From: JAOZHU01 sp964632845
GTDB taxonomy: Archaea > Thermoproteota > Bathyarchaeia > Bathyarchaeales > Bathycorpusculaceae
Length of the DNA: 59,141 bases
Direction: 5' to 3'
NCBI GenBank assembly: GCA_964632845.1
Contig: CAZWDU010000012.1
Location: forward strand, 1 to 59,141
Of this stretch, positions 58,592 to 59,141 are shown piece after piece (position 1 is the first letter of the stretch; every line of letters starts with the position of its first letter). The translations under genes were made by a program, and so were the position numbers. The notes under the pieces were generated by a model. The model did no database searches. It saw only the letters and a list, made by a program, of their open reading frames with translations, and was not told the origin of the DNA.

Positions 58592-59095
58592 ATGGATGTA
58601 GAAAAGACAACGTACTTCAAAGAAGCAGGCAAACAAAACACTGATGCACTACTAAAAATCGTTGAAGAATATGTTAACAAAGAAAACATCACCACCATCA
58701 TCGTAGCCTCGTCCACGGGTGAAACTGGCGCTAAAGTGGCTAAAGCCTTCAAAGGCAAAAACACAGTTGTAGTAACGTACTGCCACGGCTTTTGTCAGCC
58801 AGACAAGTCTGAACTGCAAGAAAAATTCAAAACCGAAATTCTGGCGCATGGAGCAAAAATTTTCACTGGAACCCACGCCTTAAGCAGCGCAGAAAGAGCA
58901 GTACGCAGCGCTTTCGGCACGCTGGAGCCGCTGGAACTGATAGCTAACACACTTAGGCTGATGGGGCAGGGAACAAAAGTATGCGTGGAAATAACGCTTA
59001 TGGCTATGGACGCAGGGTTAATCCCTCCCAATCAGGATGTTGTCGCTGTGGGCGGCACAGGAAGCGGCGCGGACACGGCACTGCGTATTAAACCC
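58592..59095 (+). CDS. Pyruvate-kinase C-terminal-domain-like protein, truncated by contig end
   Basis: ATG 58592 follows GAGG. The 168 genomic codons read KEAGKQNTDALLKIVEEYVN, TTIIVASSTGETGAKVAKAF, VVVTYCHGFCQPDKSELQEK and ELIANTLRLMGQGTKVCVEI, ending VAVGGTGSGADTALRIKP. This is the stand-alone archaeal form of the pyruvate kinase C-terminal (allosteric) domain fold. Function unknown. The last true genomic base is 59095; residues after IKP are translated adapter. The remaining C-terminus is missing. Confidence 0.8.
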
Positions 59096-59141
59096 AGATC
59101 GGAAGAGCACACGTCTGAACTCCAGTCACCGCTCATTATCT
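59096..59141. other. Illumina TruSeq adapter and index, artefact
   Basis: The bases from 59096 begin AGATCGGAAGAGCACACGTC and continue as the standard TruSeq read-1 adapter through 59129. They are followed by an eight-base index CGCTCATT (59130-59137) and ATCT, the start of the next adapter part. This is not genomic DNA. Its translation gives the well-known false peptide RSEEHTSELQSP. Confidence 0.98.

Noticed and set aside
1..59141. CRISPR arrays, transposases and rRNA genes
   Set aside because: No regularly spaced repeats, no DDE or HUH transposase motifs and no rRNA-like sequence were seen on either strand.

Overview
The window is archaeal and most probably comes from a Bathyarchaeia (Bathyarchaeota) or closely related TACK genome. 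It carries archaeal ribosomal proteins eS1 and eL21, RNA polymerase subunit Rpo4, SRP54, Pus10, Nob1, aIF5A with deoxyhypusine synthase, coenzyme F420 genes, an archaeal five-subunit CO dehydrogenase/acetyl-CoA synthase operon and TATA-type promoters. No methyl-coenzyme M reductase gene is present here. The phylum is inferred from gene content only. The last 46 bases are Illumina TruSeq adapter plus an index, so the sequence is one end of a metagenomic contig.

Layout. 0-3.1 kb: cation exchanger, small membrane protein and a CBS-domain protein with a hibernation-factor-like tail. 3.1-9.0 kb: an accessory island with broken small genes, an ATP-cone/membrane-protein pair, small DNA-binding-type proteins and a tyrosine integrase. 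9-13.5 kb: DUF47 phosphate regulator, cofD-moaE, eS1 and serS. 13.5-17.6 kb: B12/radical SAM protein, transglutaminase-like surface protein and an intron-containing tRNA-Arg(CCG). 17.6-23.4 kb: RHH regulator, DUF2090 aldolase plus GlpX phosphatase, DUF5752 regulator, glycogen-synthase-like glycosyltransferase, nucleotidyltransferase and DUF2095 protein. 23.5-32.2 kb: cooC-cooC-cdhA-cdhB-cdhC-cdhD-cdhE on the minus strand. 32.5-38.7 kb: MTHFR-like protein, ADP-forming acyl-CoA synthetase fused to an acetyltransferase, cofE-fucA and an SCP2 protein. 38.8-47.4 kb: YkgJ plus GCS2-type ligase, a large propeller/glycosidase fusion, two deoxyhypusine synthase paralogues and an ATP-grasp pair. 47.7-49 kb: zinc ribbon and Mrr-like nuclease. 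49-54.4 kb: a translation operon (srp54-pus10-rpl21e-rpoF-DUF655-ksgA-hemK2). 54.4-59.1 kb: degenerate aldo/keto reductase, membrane proteins, aIF5A, NAD kinase, Nob1 and a truncated pyruvate-kinase-C-like gene.

How the genes fit together. The CODH/ACS operon with two nickel-insertion ATPases, an MTHFR-like protein and an ADP-forming acyl-CoA synthetase fits one-carbon fixation to acetyl-CoA with possible ATP-yielding acetate formation. cofD, cofE and a fuculose-phosphate-type aldolase supply F420. DUF2090 aldolase with GlpX could form a gluconeogenic step feeding the nearby glycogen-type transferase. Two deoxyhypusine synthases and aIF5A lie within 14 kb of each other.

Candidates most worth following: the GCS2/RimK-like ATP-grasp/YkgJ amide-ligase set; the propeller-membrane-glycosidase fusion; the paired deoxyhypusine synthases; the integrase island; the palindromic control region upstream of the DUF47 gene; and several genes with a +1 frame offset.
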